Origin: Diadophis punctatus similis
Lineage: Eukaryota > Chordata > Lepidosauria > Squamata > Dipsadidae
Assembly: GCA_023053685.1 (NCBI GenBank)
Contig: JALIGW010000003.1
Span: 141,047,008 to 141,111,007, forward strand
DNA length: 64,000 bases
Direction: 5' to 3'
Shown here: one piece after another, positions 44,779 to 56,645 of the stretch
Layout: the number at the start of each line of letters is the position of its first letter
How positions within the stretch are numbered: position 1 is the first letter of the stretch
Notes under the pieces: model-generated
What the model was told of the DNA's origin: nothing
Databases searched by the model: none
What the model saw: the letters and a program-made list of their open reading frames with translations, nothing else
Made by a program: the position numbers and the translations under genes

Positions 44779-45175
44779 TAGTCCAGTTGGAGGTGACCAG
44801 CGCATGAGTGAACATGAGTAGGGCCAGTTGATCAAGGAACAGGTGCAACTGATGCACAATATGAAATTGTGCAAAGGCCCTCCTAATCAGAGCCACCACC
44901 AGCTTCTTTGGGCAGGAGTCATGTGTCTAGGAGGACCATCAGCTTATACAGATGATCTGTTTGGGGCAGCGCAACCCAATCAAAAGATGGTGTATCCTAG
45001 AAAGCCATCATTTCCTTCCGCTACAAAGCCATATTTAGCAGTCAATGCAATAACTGGAGACAGGTTTATGTATGATGTCTTGTTTAATGTGGAAATTAAG
45101 AAGACACATTTTGAAAATTTGGATCAGAAAGACAGAAATTATTCCAATGCAGTTTCCTATTCCTTCATATTAGGA

Positions 45176-45410
45176 GCTGAGATAGCGCAGTGGTTAAAAG
45201 CAGCATTGCGACCTTCAGCTGATTGCTAGTTCAGCAGTCCAGCTGTTCGAATCTCACTAGGCTCAAGGTTGACTCAGCCTTCCATCCTTCCGAGGTCGGT
45301 AAAATGAGGACCCAGATTGTTGGGGGCAATATGCTGAACTCTGTAAACCGCTTAGAGAGGGCTGGAAAGCACTATGAAGCGGTATATAAGTAAAGTGCTA
45401 TTGCTATATT
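45176..45410 (+). repeat. tRNA-derived SINE
   Basis: Same family. The head is GCGCAGTGGTTAAAAGC, the B box is TGTTCGAATCTC, and the tail is GTGCTATTGCTAT. Confidence 0.9.
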
Positions 45411-46572
45411 ATTCTGGATAATATAGGTTGATCCATACTAGGTGCTGGAAATTAAGCTAGATTGGGAACCTAAAAATATTAAAAGCAACTGGGCTAAATT
45501 ACATCGACTTTACTCCTGAGTCTCTTAATAATACTGTTTCTTGAAGTAAAGTCTAGTTTCAGTTAACTCCTTAACTTTCACATGTAATAGATACACATTG
45601 AGCATTTTACATTGAGCATGCCTGCATGATGTTTTAATACAAAAGCCCTATCTTGATTCTTTTATATCTAACAATTAAGAATTAATAATAAGTTGATAGT
45701 TATGGTCAAAGTGGGCAATGGCTGGATTAAATTCCTGCTATACATTTAAATATTTTATTTATTTATTCGAGCTGTTGATATGCACTTCTTCATGCAAAAG
45801 TCCCTTACAGCAATTCACAAAAATTAACATGGATTTCAGAGTTAAAAGAATTTGATTAATCCTACAATTTACTCAAAATCTCCGGAGATATCTCTGAAAA
45901 GTTTCCCCCAATTTTATTATATGGTACTACACAAACCTACAAACTAGCACACATCCCCGGCCAGTTGAAGTTTCTGAATTTTTAAGAGAGAAGGGGGAAA
46001 GAACACACAGATCGCTGGAAGCACCAATTCTCAATGCCACTGTGTTAAAAATGCCAAAATAAGTCTTTTGCCACTGGCATAAACATTCTCAAGAAGCTAC
46101 AGGGATACACATTAGGTGGGGATATGAGAGTTTCAGCAACCTAAAACAGACAATCTTGTCACAAGAGTTGTGAAGCTGAGATTGTTGTTAAGTTATCCAG
46201 GTTTTTCAGCAAATCCATGACGGCCAATTTTTTCCGTACATTTCCAACAATAAAGAAACATTTATTATTAATTAATGGTTTATTATTTATTAAAGGAAGG
46301 TGAAGCAAGTTTTATTTTTGTGTGAATCCCAAACCAGTTGTGGTCTCTGCCCCTCTCTCCCCTTTTTTTTCATCCTTTTCTGTGTACACTATAACATTTG
46401 CTCATGGACAACCATCCTAAGTGGGGAAAAAAGACAACTGGGCATAAAAAATGTGATACTTCACAATGAATACCTGGAAGAATTGAAGGTTTGAGCTATT
46501 TTAATTTTAAAAAAAGATGCCATTGGGACTTGTTTGTGTTGTGTGAACTTGCATGAGTGAAATTGTGGCAAT
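45411..46572. other. AT-rich sequence, no recognised feature
   Basis: Nothing recognised. Confidence 0.55.
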
Positions 46573-46977
46573 TATAATTAGTCCTCAATTTACAACAGTT
46601 CATTTAGTCATTGTTCGAAGTTACAACAGCACTGAAAAAAATGACTTCTGACCATTTTTCACACTTTATGACCATTGCAACAGCCCCATGGTCATGTGTT
46701 TTACATTCAGACGCTTGGCAACTGGCTCATATTTATGACCTTTGCTGTGTCCCAATGTCATGTGATCAGCTTTTGTGACCTTCTGACTAGCAAAGTCAAT
46801 GGGGAATCCAGATTCACTTAACAACAGTGTTACTAATTTAACAACTGCAGTGATTCACTTTAAAAATATGGCAAGGAAAGTTGTAAGATGGGGCAAAACT
46901 CACTTAACAAATTTTTCACTTAGCAACATAAATTTTGGCCTCAATTGTGGTCATAAGTCGAGGACTACATGTACATT
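46573..46977 (-). mobile_element. Inverted-repeat MITE (TAGTCCTC family)
   Basis: Begins TTAGTCCTCAATTTACAAC and ends AAGTCGAGGACTACATG. It is a full-length, uninterrupted copy. Confidence 0.82.
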
Positions 46978-47232
46978 ACTGTATATAGAATATTAAGTCA
47001 AGAAGACTCTGGGTGCCTGTCCTTGATTTTTACTCGTATATGTAGTAATTCAGAAAATAACAGTTTCAGGGGACTCATGTACACCTTGAAAAGAAATATC
47101 AAAGGCCAAATCTGGGCTACATTAGATAACAGCAAAGAACAGCCTAAGTAAAGGATTAAAAAAGATTCTTGCATTCCTACATACACAGACATCAGTCCAA
47201 CTGACAACAGTGAGAGTTCCTTCTCAATAGTA

Positions 47233-47368
47233 CCCTGTTTCCCCCAAAATAAGACATCCCCTGATAATAAGCCCAATCGGGCTTTTGAGTGCATGGCAAT
47301 AAGGCCAAGCGCTTATTTCAGAGTTCAGAAAAATAGAAGGCAGGGTCTTATTTTCGGGGATACACAGG
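47233..47368 (+). mobile_element. Palindromic MITE (CCCTGTTTCCC ends)
   Basis: An uninterrupted copy of the 29299 element, with TA on both flanks. Confidence 0.82.
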
Positions 47369-47370
47369 TA

Positions 47371-47896
47371 TGCACGGGATAGCAATCTGTAATTATTTTT
47401 ACTCCTGTCGTCATGATTTATGAACAAAATGATATGTTGTTTTGATCAGAACACAGTTTCTGGTGTTCCTCAGATAGTATTATCTATGTCTCTTTAAGCA
47501 TTAGCCAGGAATTAAACATTAAGTTTGCTACTGTTTAACATCAAAATGGGAAAATTATAATCCTCTCCTTATTTGGCTCAATGCTGTGAGCTATATCAAC
47601 AAAGGTGTCTTTTTATATTTGCTTTCTTTATCGCCTATATAGACATTGCTAGACAAATCCTAGACAGAAATAATTAAAATGCTGGCATGTGCAAATATCA
47701 TTCCTCCGTCAGCATTCTCACCTTTCACTGGAGCCTAAATAAAACAAACTCAACAACCCAGCAAATCTTCTACATCAAAGTTTTACTTAATAAACAAGAC
47801 CGTGCCAATTTTTAAAAATTTACTAACAGAGGTAGTAATGCTGTTCTTTGAGTGACCAATAGAGCATTAGCAAGAATCATCACCTGTCAACTGAAT
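47371..47896. other. No recognised feature
   Basis: Nothing recognised. Confidence 0.5.
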
Positions 47897-48656
47897 AGAG
47901 TGGTGCAGGCAGAGGCAGGTCCCTAATTTTTTTACTACCACTCTGTGGGCATGGCTTATTTTGTGGGTGTGGCTTGCCGGCCATGTGACCAGGTGGGCGT
48001 GGCTTCTCGGACTGCTGAAGGGAGGGGAACTGAGATAGGTCCTGCCGCCCATTCCCCCTCCCCTCAGCAGCTCGAGAAGCCTCAAACGTGCGAAAATGCC
48101 TAGGATCATCACCGTGCGTTCGTGACTTCTCGGACTGCTGAAGGGAGGGGAATGGAGATAGCTCCTGACGCCCATTCTTTTAGCGTCTCACGCGCTCCCT
48201 CACCCATCCTCCCCTGCTTGGACTCACTGTGGGGTAGGAAGGCAGCGCATGCGCAGTGCCAGAAGCTCGGCTTCTGGGCATGCGCAGAAGAAAATTTTAA
48301 AAAAAAATTTTTTTTAAAAATGGTGGCGCCCAGACACCGGCAACCGACCGCACCAGTACTGTGACATCACCAGCGGGCCGCTACCGGTGCTATAGAGTGG
48401 ACCGCACCGGTAGGAACCCACCACTGGGTGCAGGGGCTAGAGGTGGAGCCCTCACCTCACAATCAGGAGGCCGCGAGTTTGATCCTAGATAGAGGCAGAT
48501 ATTTCTCTCTCTGGGCACAATGAGAATATATCTGCTGAACAAAACTCTGTATTGGTGAAAGGAAGGGCATCCGGCCATTAAACACTCTGCTAGCTCCATT
48601 CAGTTGCCCAGACTCCACCCCACAAGGGATTATGGGGTTGTTAAAAGATGACGATA
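47897..48656 (+). repeat. tRNA-derived SINE interrupted by a hAT MITE
   Basis: The head is AGAGTGGTGCAGG, the B box is GAGTTTGATCCTAG, and the tail is GGTTGTTAAAAGATGACG. It is flanked by CACCTGTCAACTGAAT and CACTGTCAACTGAAT, a target duplication of about 16 bp typical of LINE-driven insertion. It is unrelated to the 7325 family. Confidence 0.85.
47910..48426 (-). mobile_element. Long hAT-like MITE inside a SINE
   Basis: Ends CAGAGGCAGGTCCC and GGAACCCACCACTG, with the perfect duplication GGTGCAGG. It is an inverted copy of the 39799 subfamily. Confidence 0.92.
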
Positions 48657-48752
48657 ATCACTGTCAACTGAATCTATGTATAGGGAGACAAGAAAATGTT
48701 TTGCTACTACTTTAGAGAGCTGATCAATAATTGTATATTTGATTCTCTAGAA

Positions 48753-48870
48753 CAGGGGTGGGCAACTATGGCCCTTTTATGACTTATGGACTTCAACTCC
48801 CAGAATTGGCTCAGGAATTCTGGGAGTTGAAGTCAACAGGTCATAAAGTTGTCATAATTGCCCATCCCTG
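48753..48870 (+). mobile_element. Palindromic hAT-like MITE (GGGGTGGGCAAC ends)
   Basis: Begins CAGGGGTGGGCAACTATGG and ends with a complementary GCCCATCCCTG. Flanks CTCTAGAA and CACTAAAG are only partly alike. Confidence 0.78.
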
Positions 48871-49025
48871 CACTAAAGGATGGTGCTTTTCATTATTAAT
48901 CTCTCCTACTTTACCACTTGCCCTTCCTCCACACCTGCATCCTGCCAAGCTATTTTCTGCTATGGGTTTAGCATCCTTCTAGAAGAGCACTTAACTCCTG
49001 TTCAGAAGTAGTCGCTATTTCTGAA

Positions 49026-49106
49026 CAGGGGTGGGGAACTATGACGCTTTTATGACTTGTGGGTTGAAGTCCACAAGTCACAAAGGGGCCATGGTTCCCC
49101 ACCTCT
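49026..49106 (+). mobile_element. Short palindromic hAT-like MITE
   Basis: Begins CAGGGGTGGGGAACTATG and ends GGTTCCCCACCTCTG. No clear target duplication. Confidence 0.7.
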
Positions 49107-50897
49107 GCTTTAGGTAAATGACTTGAGCAGTAGCTAAACATGTCATTCTCAACATCCATTTCCATTCACCCAACTCTGGCCAGCCCAATTAGAGAGAGTG
49201 GTTGTTTTCCCAGAGCAAGTAATGTTTGATGGGACTGCAAACAAAGCTTTCCTAACTTGTCCTTCATTAAACCATTAAGGACGTCAACGGTGACCTGTCT
49301 CATTAATGTGACAGAAAAGCGTCCAATAATCAGAGTAGGACATTTTATGCTGGCATGCTTTTCTGCCAACCAATGAACGGATAGGTACAATTTCAGTGAG
49401 GGTTTGACAGTGCCTATTACTTGTTCAAGGTTTTGTGTAGCTATGTCAACTTTTTATTATTAATTCAAATATGTAGAGCACTATGTAAGTGACCCAATGA
49501 AAGAATATTTTCATATCATGCTATATCTATCCTTAGCCTCTGGGTATGTGTATAGATATTTACATTTCAAAACCATTATGTATTTGTTAACATTTTTCCA
49601 GTAAGATTGTCTAACTAAATCTATTGATCCTCAAAATTATATTTATTCAGGGTAACTAGCCTTCTAGAATAGTTATCAGAAACATAATGTAAGAAACAGT
49701 AAGCAAAATGTTATGTAATCAATATCCAATTTCTCAAGGGCCTTTTCATCTCTTAAGATTGTAAGGAACCTGGAATAAAAATAAAAATCAGAGTGGATTT
49801 TTCAAAAAAGTATTTTTTTATCACTTAGATACATTAAAACTTACATTATATTTGTGCAGAGTGTATATGGTATATGCTACATTTCTCTTAAACAACAAAG
49901 TTAATATCAAATAATCTGGATGCTAGCCTTAAAGTTCATCTCTAACCTGAATCTTTCTTTTGGTGGATTCACAATTTTTTTTTAAAAAAAAAAGTTTCTA
50001 TGTGAATGAAAAATTAATCCAGCCGCATTTCTCATACATACTTTCATACTGTACATAGATTGTGTTTGTATCAGAATGTTTTAAAATCATGAAAAATAAA
50101 TAATCATATCAATGATATAAAATCTCATTCTAAGGAGAGAAAAAATCAGTAATAATAATTCTACTTAACTATACATTGTTAAACATTTCTCCACTCTTGA
50201 ATTACAGTGCAGTCCACTCATTCTTCTATTGACAGAAGACAATGACATCATAAATCTGCTGACTCCTTTGCCAGTTCGGATCCCCTTTTGTTTTGTCTAT
50301 TAGTAATTTTATATTGAATTATGTCATCCTGATTAGACTTGTTGTTACAGGCAAGGTGACTTGCTTTCCTGCCTTCTCCCTCCAACATGTGATCAGCCAA
50401 TAGAGTCAAATATCCACCAGTGCATCAGTGTGGAAAAAACAGGAGGGGTCAAGTTGTTATTGTGCAGTTCTGCAGTTTAGGAACTCCAACTGCCTTTGCA
50501 TGTCTAGGGTGGTTTGTCTGGCTCTTCTTCTACACTCCATCTGGAAACTCAAGGGTTAAAAATATTGCAAGGAAAAAAAGAAACATGAGAAGACGACAGA
50601 AATAGCTCCAGAAATTTGGGAGACAGACCCCGCTAAGATTGTGTAATTAGCTATGCCCTCTAAATTGGAATAATTGAAACTGACTGCCCGTTAGGGGACC
50701 ATGTCTCTTATTGAGTAGAGACTGGCGGGGGGGAGGGAGAAAAATAACTGAAACAGGAAAACAGGAAAGTGATAAAAGAAGTGGGCAAAGAAGCAACAAA
50801 AGCCCAGTTTAAGTTCTGTCAGCATTGTCATAAATACGTATAATGAGGAAAAGCAGGTCAGCTCTGTCTAAAAGGAAAACTCTTCTTTAGGGGTCTA
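49107..50897. other. AT-rich sequence, no recognised feature
   Basis: The longest stretch free of recognised repeats in the right half. No exon or RNA gene can be supported. Confidence 0.55.
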
Positions 50898-51118
50898 TGA
50901 TAATTCGCTGCGGCCAACTCGCCACAACCAACTTGCTGTGGCCAACTTTCCGTGGGACAAAAAAATAATAATAATAATTTTTATTTAGTTTAAAGAATTA
51001 AATTGACTTGTTAAATTGCCCCACAGCAAGTTGTCCCACAGCGAGTTGGCCATGGCGAATTGTCCCGCAGTGAGTTGGTCATGGTGAGTTGGCTGTGGCA
51101 AGTTGGCTGTGGCGAAAT
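50898..51118. repeat. Inverted arrays of GGCCAACTCGCC-type units
   Basis: Short units (GGCCAACTCGCCACAACCAA) lie left of an AT-rich spacer. Their complements (GCGAGTTGGCCATGGCGAA) are repeated on the right. It is probably a MITE. No target duplication is identified. Confidence 0.65.
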
Positions 51119-52600
51119 GACCCATTCCGCTTCTCTAGTGCCATGCCAGAGTATTGCTAATACAGAGCTACTGTGGTTACCAGTCAGCTTCTAGGTGCAA
51201 TTCAAGCTGCTGGTTATTATCTATAAAGCCCTTCATGGCATAGGGCTTAGCAATTTGAGGAAACATCTATCTCCAAATGTTTCTGCTCATCCAGTGAAGT
51301 GAGACAGTGTTGTTCTACAGGTCCCATCAATTAAGCCATGTCATCTGTGGAGTGGGCGGCATACAAATGCAACTAATAAATAAATAAATCTTGCAGGACT
51401 CTAAAGTATGCCTTCTTTGTGATGGCTTTTGCCCTTTAGATCAATCCCTCTCCAGAGATCCATATTACTCTCACATTAATGACTTTCTGCAGACTATTAA
51501 AAACTGGCTGCAGATAGAAGGAATCCCTTAGAACAACCTGTCTGCAACCTGCGGCCCTCTGCTGTGGCTCCCTGTTGGGTGATCCCACCAGTGGCTGGCC
51601 CTGCCCCTCACCCTCCCCTCCCAGTCACTCCTTGCCTGGCCTGAGACGGTAAGGGCAATGGCGGGGGATGGAGAAGCGGCCAGGGATGATTCTTCGGTGC
51701 CTCACTCTTGCTGGAGCTTCTTCTGGCCCTTGTTGGTGCTGGGCGTGTCTCGGTCGCTTGGGGAGACACACAACCTGCTCTCTGCCCCGAGATACTGGCC
51801 CAACCCAGCTGCGACCCACACTGGCTTTGCTAATGCGAGGGCTGGTGGGGTGGGAATGGGATCCAGGAGGACGGGATGATGAAAAGGGGGACAGGCCCGC
51901 AGCGCCCAGCCGTGGCTTTAAAACTTGCATGGGGGACTTTTGCCACCCGGAAGAAGACCCTCCTCCCCCCTCCTTCTCCTCTCGCAACCACAACTGGCCA
52001 GAGAGAGACATAGAGAAACACAGAGACATATACAGAGAGGGAGGGAGAGAGAGAGAGACAGAGAGAGAAATAGAGAGAGATAGAGAGGGGGAAATAGAAG
52101 GGGAGAGAGAGAGAGACACACACACACAGAGAGACAGAGAGAGGGGGGAGAGGGGGGAGAGAGAGACAGAGAGAGGGGTAGAGAGAGGGGAGGATAGGGA
52201 GACGGGGAAAGATACACAGGGAGAGAGATCCAGAGAGGGAGGGAGGGAGGGAGATGTCAAAAGGGTTTTGTGGTTCCGGGTGTTTTTTTAACAACTGGTT
52301 CTCTGCCCTAATCACTGGCTGGGTAGGCGTGGCTAGGGGGATCAGGTGACTGGGTGGGAGTGAGTGATATTGAGTTGGCCATACCCATTCAGATTTTGTG
52401 GCTTCCGGTGTTTTCTTTTCTGTGGGAAACGGGTCCAAATGGCTCTTTGAGTATTTAAGGTTGCAGACCCCTGCCTTAGAAAGATGTCCTGGTGTACATG
52501 TTGATTCTAAGCGTAGAACTAGCTTTAAATATTTTATTTCCAAAAAGCATTTTAAAATAATAAATAAATTTAAAATAATAGTTTAAAATCTACCAGATAA
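51119..52600 (+). mobile_element. Degraded L2-clade LINE, split by a hAT-like element
   Basis: Fragments such as AAAGCCCTTCATGGCATAGG and GGGCGGCATACAAATGC, with AAATA repeats, mark L2-type 3' sequence. It is interrupted at 51534-52473. Confidence 0.6.
51534..52473 (+). mobile_element. 940 bp hAT-like element with a GA-rich interior
   Basis: Begins CAACCTGTCTGCAACC and ends GGTTGCAGACCCCTG, with the perfect duplication CCTTAGAA. The GAGAGA-rich block at about 52000-52250 creates long false frames. Confidence 0.88.
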
Positions 52601-53514
52601 ATTATATTGTGATACATATTCAGAGTTAATGGAGAACCAACAGAAAGAACACTTGTAAACTGCAGGTTTATAAGTTTCTATTTTAAAAAAACCTACCTTT
52701 ATAAAATGGATTTTACTTAATGCTGCTAATTCAAATGTGAGGGATTCTGAATAAAGCAATACTGATTATAATATGTGAGAAAGTTCATGGTATTATACCA
52801 AAATCTTCCAACTTATTCCAATTGCAGAACATTATTATGATTATTATTTTGCAATTAACCATTAAAGAAATTCTAAAGGATTAGAAAACTACTTACCTTT
52901 CAAAAAGCTATATTTCATGAAGACAGAATAATACTTTTCCCCTCTACTAGAATATTTCTGGTAATATAGGCATATCCAGGACCAATTTCTGTTAGAAAAA
53001 AAGTCACAGTTTAACTGCCCCCTTTCTCTGGCATCTTGAACTACTTTAGGAGGAACCTCAAACTCAGATTAAAATTCCAGGATTTCATTTTCTAGAATCC
53101 TAATATAGCAAAGCACTTTAAATTCCACTGGAAATTGCTGTATTTGCATATTGTGAATCATTATTAATAATTGGGTGCCCTGTAACCAGGAGTGAGAAAT
53201 TCGCAACCACTGAACCATTTTTGGTGGTGGTATCCGAAGCTACTTCCATTTGTGGCACTGAAACTTATACTATCATGGTTCTGTTATGATCTACTGCTAG
53301 GCACACAACTAACTAAAATTGTTGTTTAAGTCTCCAATTAGGATCATAACAATAATATTATTCACCAGATTTTTAAAAAACATGTATGTTTTTGCTCCGG
53401 AATTTGGTTTGGGGGGGGTGGTAGGCACTGATTTCTCATGAATGTTAAAATGTCTTAGATCATCCCTTTGTGTGGTGAGATGGGAGAAGTAAGGCAGGCA
53501 GGGCAAGGCCTAGA
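52601..53514. other. AT-rich sequence, no recognised feature
   Basis: Nothing recognised. Confidence 0.55.
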
Positions 53515-53664
53515 CAAGGGGTCTCCAAACTTAGCAACTTGTGGACTTCAACTCCCAGAATTCCCCAGCCAGCATGGGTTAGGGTTACGGTTAGCATGGC
53601 CGGCTGAGGAATTCTGGGAGTTGAAGTCCACAAACCTTAAAGTTGCCAACTTTGGAGACCCCTG
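53515..53664 (+). mobile_element. Palindromic hAT-like MITE with a telomere-like spacer
   Basis: Begins CAAGGGGTCTCCAAAC and ends GGAGACCCCTG. The spacer reads GGGTTAGGGTTACGGTTAG. Confidence 0.8.
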
Positions 53665-54801
53665 GCCAGACCAATTGCTAAACACTTTGCCCACGGAAAG
53701 TGTAGTGCATGCTGGTTGCACTGTTTTTGTAGTTAACAAGCAGCCATTGATTTTGTTGCTGCTATTAAGTACATAACCATTATCTAAATTAACCTGAACA
53801 GCTTAGATTTTGTTTTGTTCTGTTTTAATCCCTCATTGCAAGAATTTGGTGAGAAACCATTGCAAGCAGAAAAAACAAACACAGCTATCTGATTAATTGA
53901 CTCTGACCTCCCAGATATTATACTTTGGGGGACTCTAATGGAAGTTCCTGAGGGTAAATTGTACAATTCGCCTCATTCATTTCTATCTCTGGCTGACAGA
54001 TGTACATTATGAAATGTCACTGAATATGCTTGGCAATAAATGAGGTATAACATTAGCATCTCGATTCTGTTTTCCGGAAGGGACATTTTTGTATGTGTTA
54101 AATGGCTCCAACCTACTAAAAACATTATTCCTCACCATATACTCTTGCTCCTTTCCCCATCCGTCTCCGAGAAATACACAGTAGCCTTCCCAAAGGAGCT
54201 GGGCAGGGGGAACTTGGCAAATTAATAAAACAAGCTGTTCTTTTGTTGCACACACTACCATTGTAGAGTCAGTATCTTGCTGGTGAATATGAGTCAACCC
54301 CCAGTATTTGACAGTGCAGTCCTTGTGCTACCACTAGGCTTATTATCTCTACCACCACGCATGAAATGAAGTTAATTAAATCACCATGGAGAAACATTGC
54401 CCCGTGCTACAAAATAAGCAAGGAGGGGAAAGGAGACACAAGTTATAAGTTCATTACCATAGCCAACATGCATAATCTCCCTGATCCTTGCTCTTTATTT
54501 TAAATGGGGGGGGGGAAATGTACTCCTTTTGGGAAAGATAACATTATATATGGCAACATGGAGAAGGTCCACACATTTCCATTATGGATGCACCTTAATG
54601 AAATTGTGCATTCCCCCGTGCATTTTAAAAAGTAAGGGGAGAGTCTAACAACGCTTTTTTTTTCTAGTCATGAACAGATAAGAGATTTTCCCTTCTTGAA
54701 AACAAAGCAGTGATTTTATTTATCCTCACTGCAATGATGCTGTATTAAATCCAAGCTAGAAAATCTCTAGATAAAACTAAACAACTCAATATGGCGTGCC
54801 T
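53665..54801. other. No recognised feature
   Basis: Nothing recognised. Confidence 0.55.
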
Positions 54802-55096
54802 CAGGGGTGGGTTCCGGTTTTCTTTGCTGCCGGTTTGCTCAGGGATATGCCGCGGGTGCGTGCGCACACTGCGTGGCGTGTGCATGTTGTGCGCACGCAC
54901 ACACATGCGCAGTACTTTAAAAAAGCTTCTGTGCATGTCCAGAAGCAAAAAACAAGATGGCGGCTCCTGTGGTGCTGCTGAAAAAACCAGTTCGGGGGCG
55001 TGGCAGGCCTAGGTCACTGCCGGTTCTAGCGACCCAGGCCGCCAAGTTACTACCGGTTCTATAGAACTGGTCCGAACCGGGAGGAACCCACCTCTG
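54802..55096 (+). mobile_element. hAT-like MITE (GGTGGGTTC family)
   Basis: Begins CAGGGGTGGGTTCC and ends GGAACCCACCTCTG. Flanks GCGTGCCT and GCATGACT match at 6 of 8. It contains AAGATGGCGGC. Confidence 0.88.
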
Positions 55097-55234
55097 GCAT
55101 GACTGCAAGATTGGGTACTAAAATAATTAGCCTTTGGATACTGATAGCAGCCCAGTCTCTATCTTCTTAGAATGAATGAGCTGGAAGGAATCTTGGAGGT
55201 CTTCTAGTCCAGCCCCCTGCTCAAGCAGGAGAAC

Positions 55235-55591
55235 CAGAGGTGGGTTCCTCCTGGTTCGGACCGGTTCACCCAAACTGCTAGCAACCCGCTGGTGACATCA
55301 CGATGAACCGGTTCGGTCATTGCCAGTTCCGTGGGCGCCGCCATCTTTTTTTAAATTTCTTTTGAATTTTTTTGGGAATTTTTTTATTTTATTTTATTTT
55401 ATTTTATTTTGCGCATGCTCAGAAGCCAAGTTTCCGGCACTGTGCATGCATCACCATCTTGTTTTGGGCCTCTTTTTTCCCCCGGCACTGCGCATGCACG
55501 TACGTGTGAGGTGCACGCGCACCCACGAGGCGCACCCATGCAGCGCGGCAGGAAGCAAACCGGCAGCAAGGTAAGTTAGAACCCACCCCTG
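55235..55591 (+). mobile_element. hAT-like MITE nested in CR1
   Basis: Begins CAGAGGTGGGTTCC and ends AGAACCCACCCCTG, with the perfect duplication AGGAGAAC. Confidence 0.93.
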
Positions 55592-55631
55592 AGGAGAACC
55601 TATACTATTTCAGATAAGTGACTGTCTAGAC

Positions 55632-55766
55632 CAGAGGTCTTCAAACTTGGCATCTTTAAGACTTGTGGACTTCAACTCCCAGAATTCTCCAGCTAGCATA
55701 GCTAGCTGGAGAATTCTGGGAGTTGGAGTCCACAAGTCTTAAAGTTGCCAAGTTTGGGGACCCCTG
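55632..55766 (+). mobile_element. Palindromic hAT-like MITE nested in CR1
   Basis: Begins CAGAGGTCTTCAAAC and ends GGGGACCCCTG, with the perfect duplication GTCTAGAC. Confidence 0.93.
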
Positions 55767-56132
55767 GTCTAGACTCTTCTTAGAAACATCCAGTGATGGA
55801 GCACCCACGATTTCTGGAGGGAAGCTGTTCCACTGGTTAATTGTCTTCACCATTAGGAAATTTCTCCTTAATTTCAGGTTGCTTCTCTCTTTGGTTTCCA
55901 ACCATTGTTTCTTGTCCTGCCCTCTGGTGCTTTGGAGAATAATTTGACCCCCTCTTCTTTGTGGCAGCCCCTGAAGTACTGGAATACTACTATCATGTCA
56001 CCCCTAATTCTTTTCTTTAGACTAGCCAAACCCAAGTCCTGCAGCCGTTCTTCATATGTTTTAGTCTCCAGGCCTTTGATTATCTTAGTTGCCCTTCCTT
56101 CAGAAGGCCTTTTTTCCCCAACTACCTAATTA

Positions 56133-56530
56133 TACTGGTAGTCCTAACTTATGACCACAAGTGAGCCCAAAATTTCTGTTGCTAAGCGAGACAGTTGTTA
56201 AGTGAGTTTTGCCCCATTTTATGACTATTCTTGCCACATTTGTTAAGTGAGGCACTGCAGTTGTCAAGTTAGTAATATGGTTGTTAAGCGAATCTGGCTT
56301 CCCCACTGACTTTGTTTGTCAGAAGGTCACAAAAAGGGATCACGTGACCCCGGGACACTTAAATCATCATAAATATGAGTCCGTTGCCAAGCATCTGAAT
56401 TTTGGTCACATGACCATGGGGGTGCTGCAATGACTGTAAATGTGAAAAACAGTAATAACTCATTTTTTCAATGCTGTTGTAACTTCGAACAGTCACTAAA
56501 CAAACAGTTGTAAGCTGAGGACTACCTGTA
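56133..56530 (+). mobile_element. Inverted-repeat MITE (TAGTCCTC family)
   Basis: Begins ACTGGTAGTCCTAACTTA and ends AGCTGAGGACTACCTGT. TATA-like dinucleotides flank both ends. Confidence 0.82.
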
Positions 56531-56645
56531 TATACCTTTAATTTCCCTACATGGTGTGGGTGGGCAAATAGGTTCATAATGCTGATTCTTTCAAGATATT
56601 AACTCTCAGCATAGGGCCATAGTAGTACAGTATTTCTGAAATGGC

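Larger units (their letters stand above)
43727..44990 (-). mobile_element. Degraded L2-clade LINE, split by two SINEs
   Basis: Segments 43727-44225, 44455-44540 and about 44782-44990 read as a minus-strand L2-type 3' region (GGCTGTCCACCTTACAG, GGAGTGCAGGGGCATAA). SINEs at 44226 and 44541 interrupt it. The frame is broken. Confidence 0.65.
55161..56113 (-). mobile_element. CR1 LINE 3' region, split by two MITEs
   Basis: The minus-strand CR1 3' end (GGAGGTCTTCTAGTCCAGC on the plus strand) continues through 55600-55631 and 55767-56113. The frame is broken. Confidence 0.83.

Noticed and set aside
45176..45410. Reading frame at 44828-45229 as a gene
   Set aside because: It crosses from degraded L2 sequence into a SINE and has no domain of its own.
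51625..52543. Long overlapping frames on both strands
   Set aside because: Produced by the GA-rich interior of a hAT-like element.
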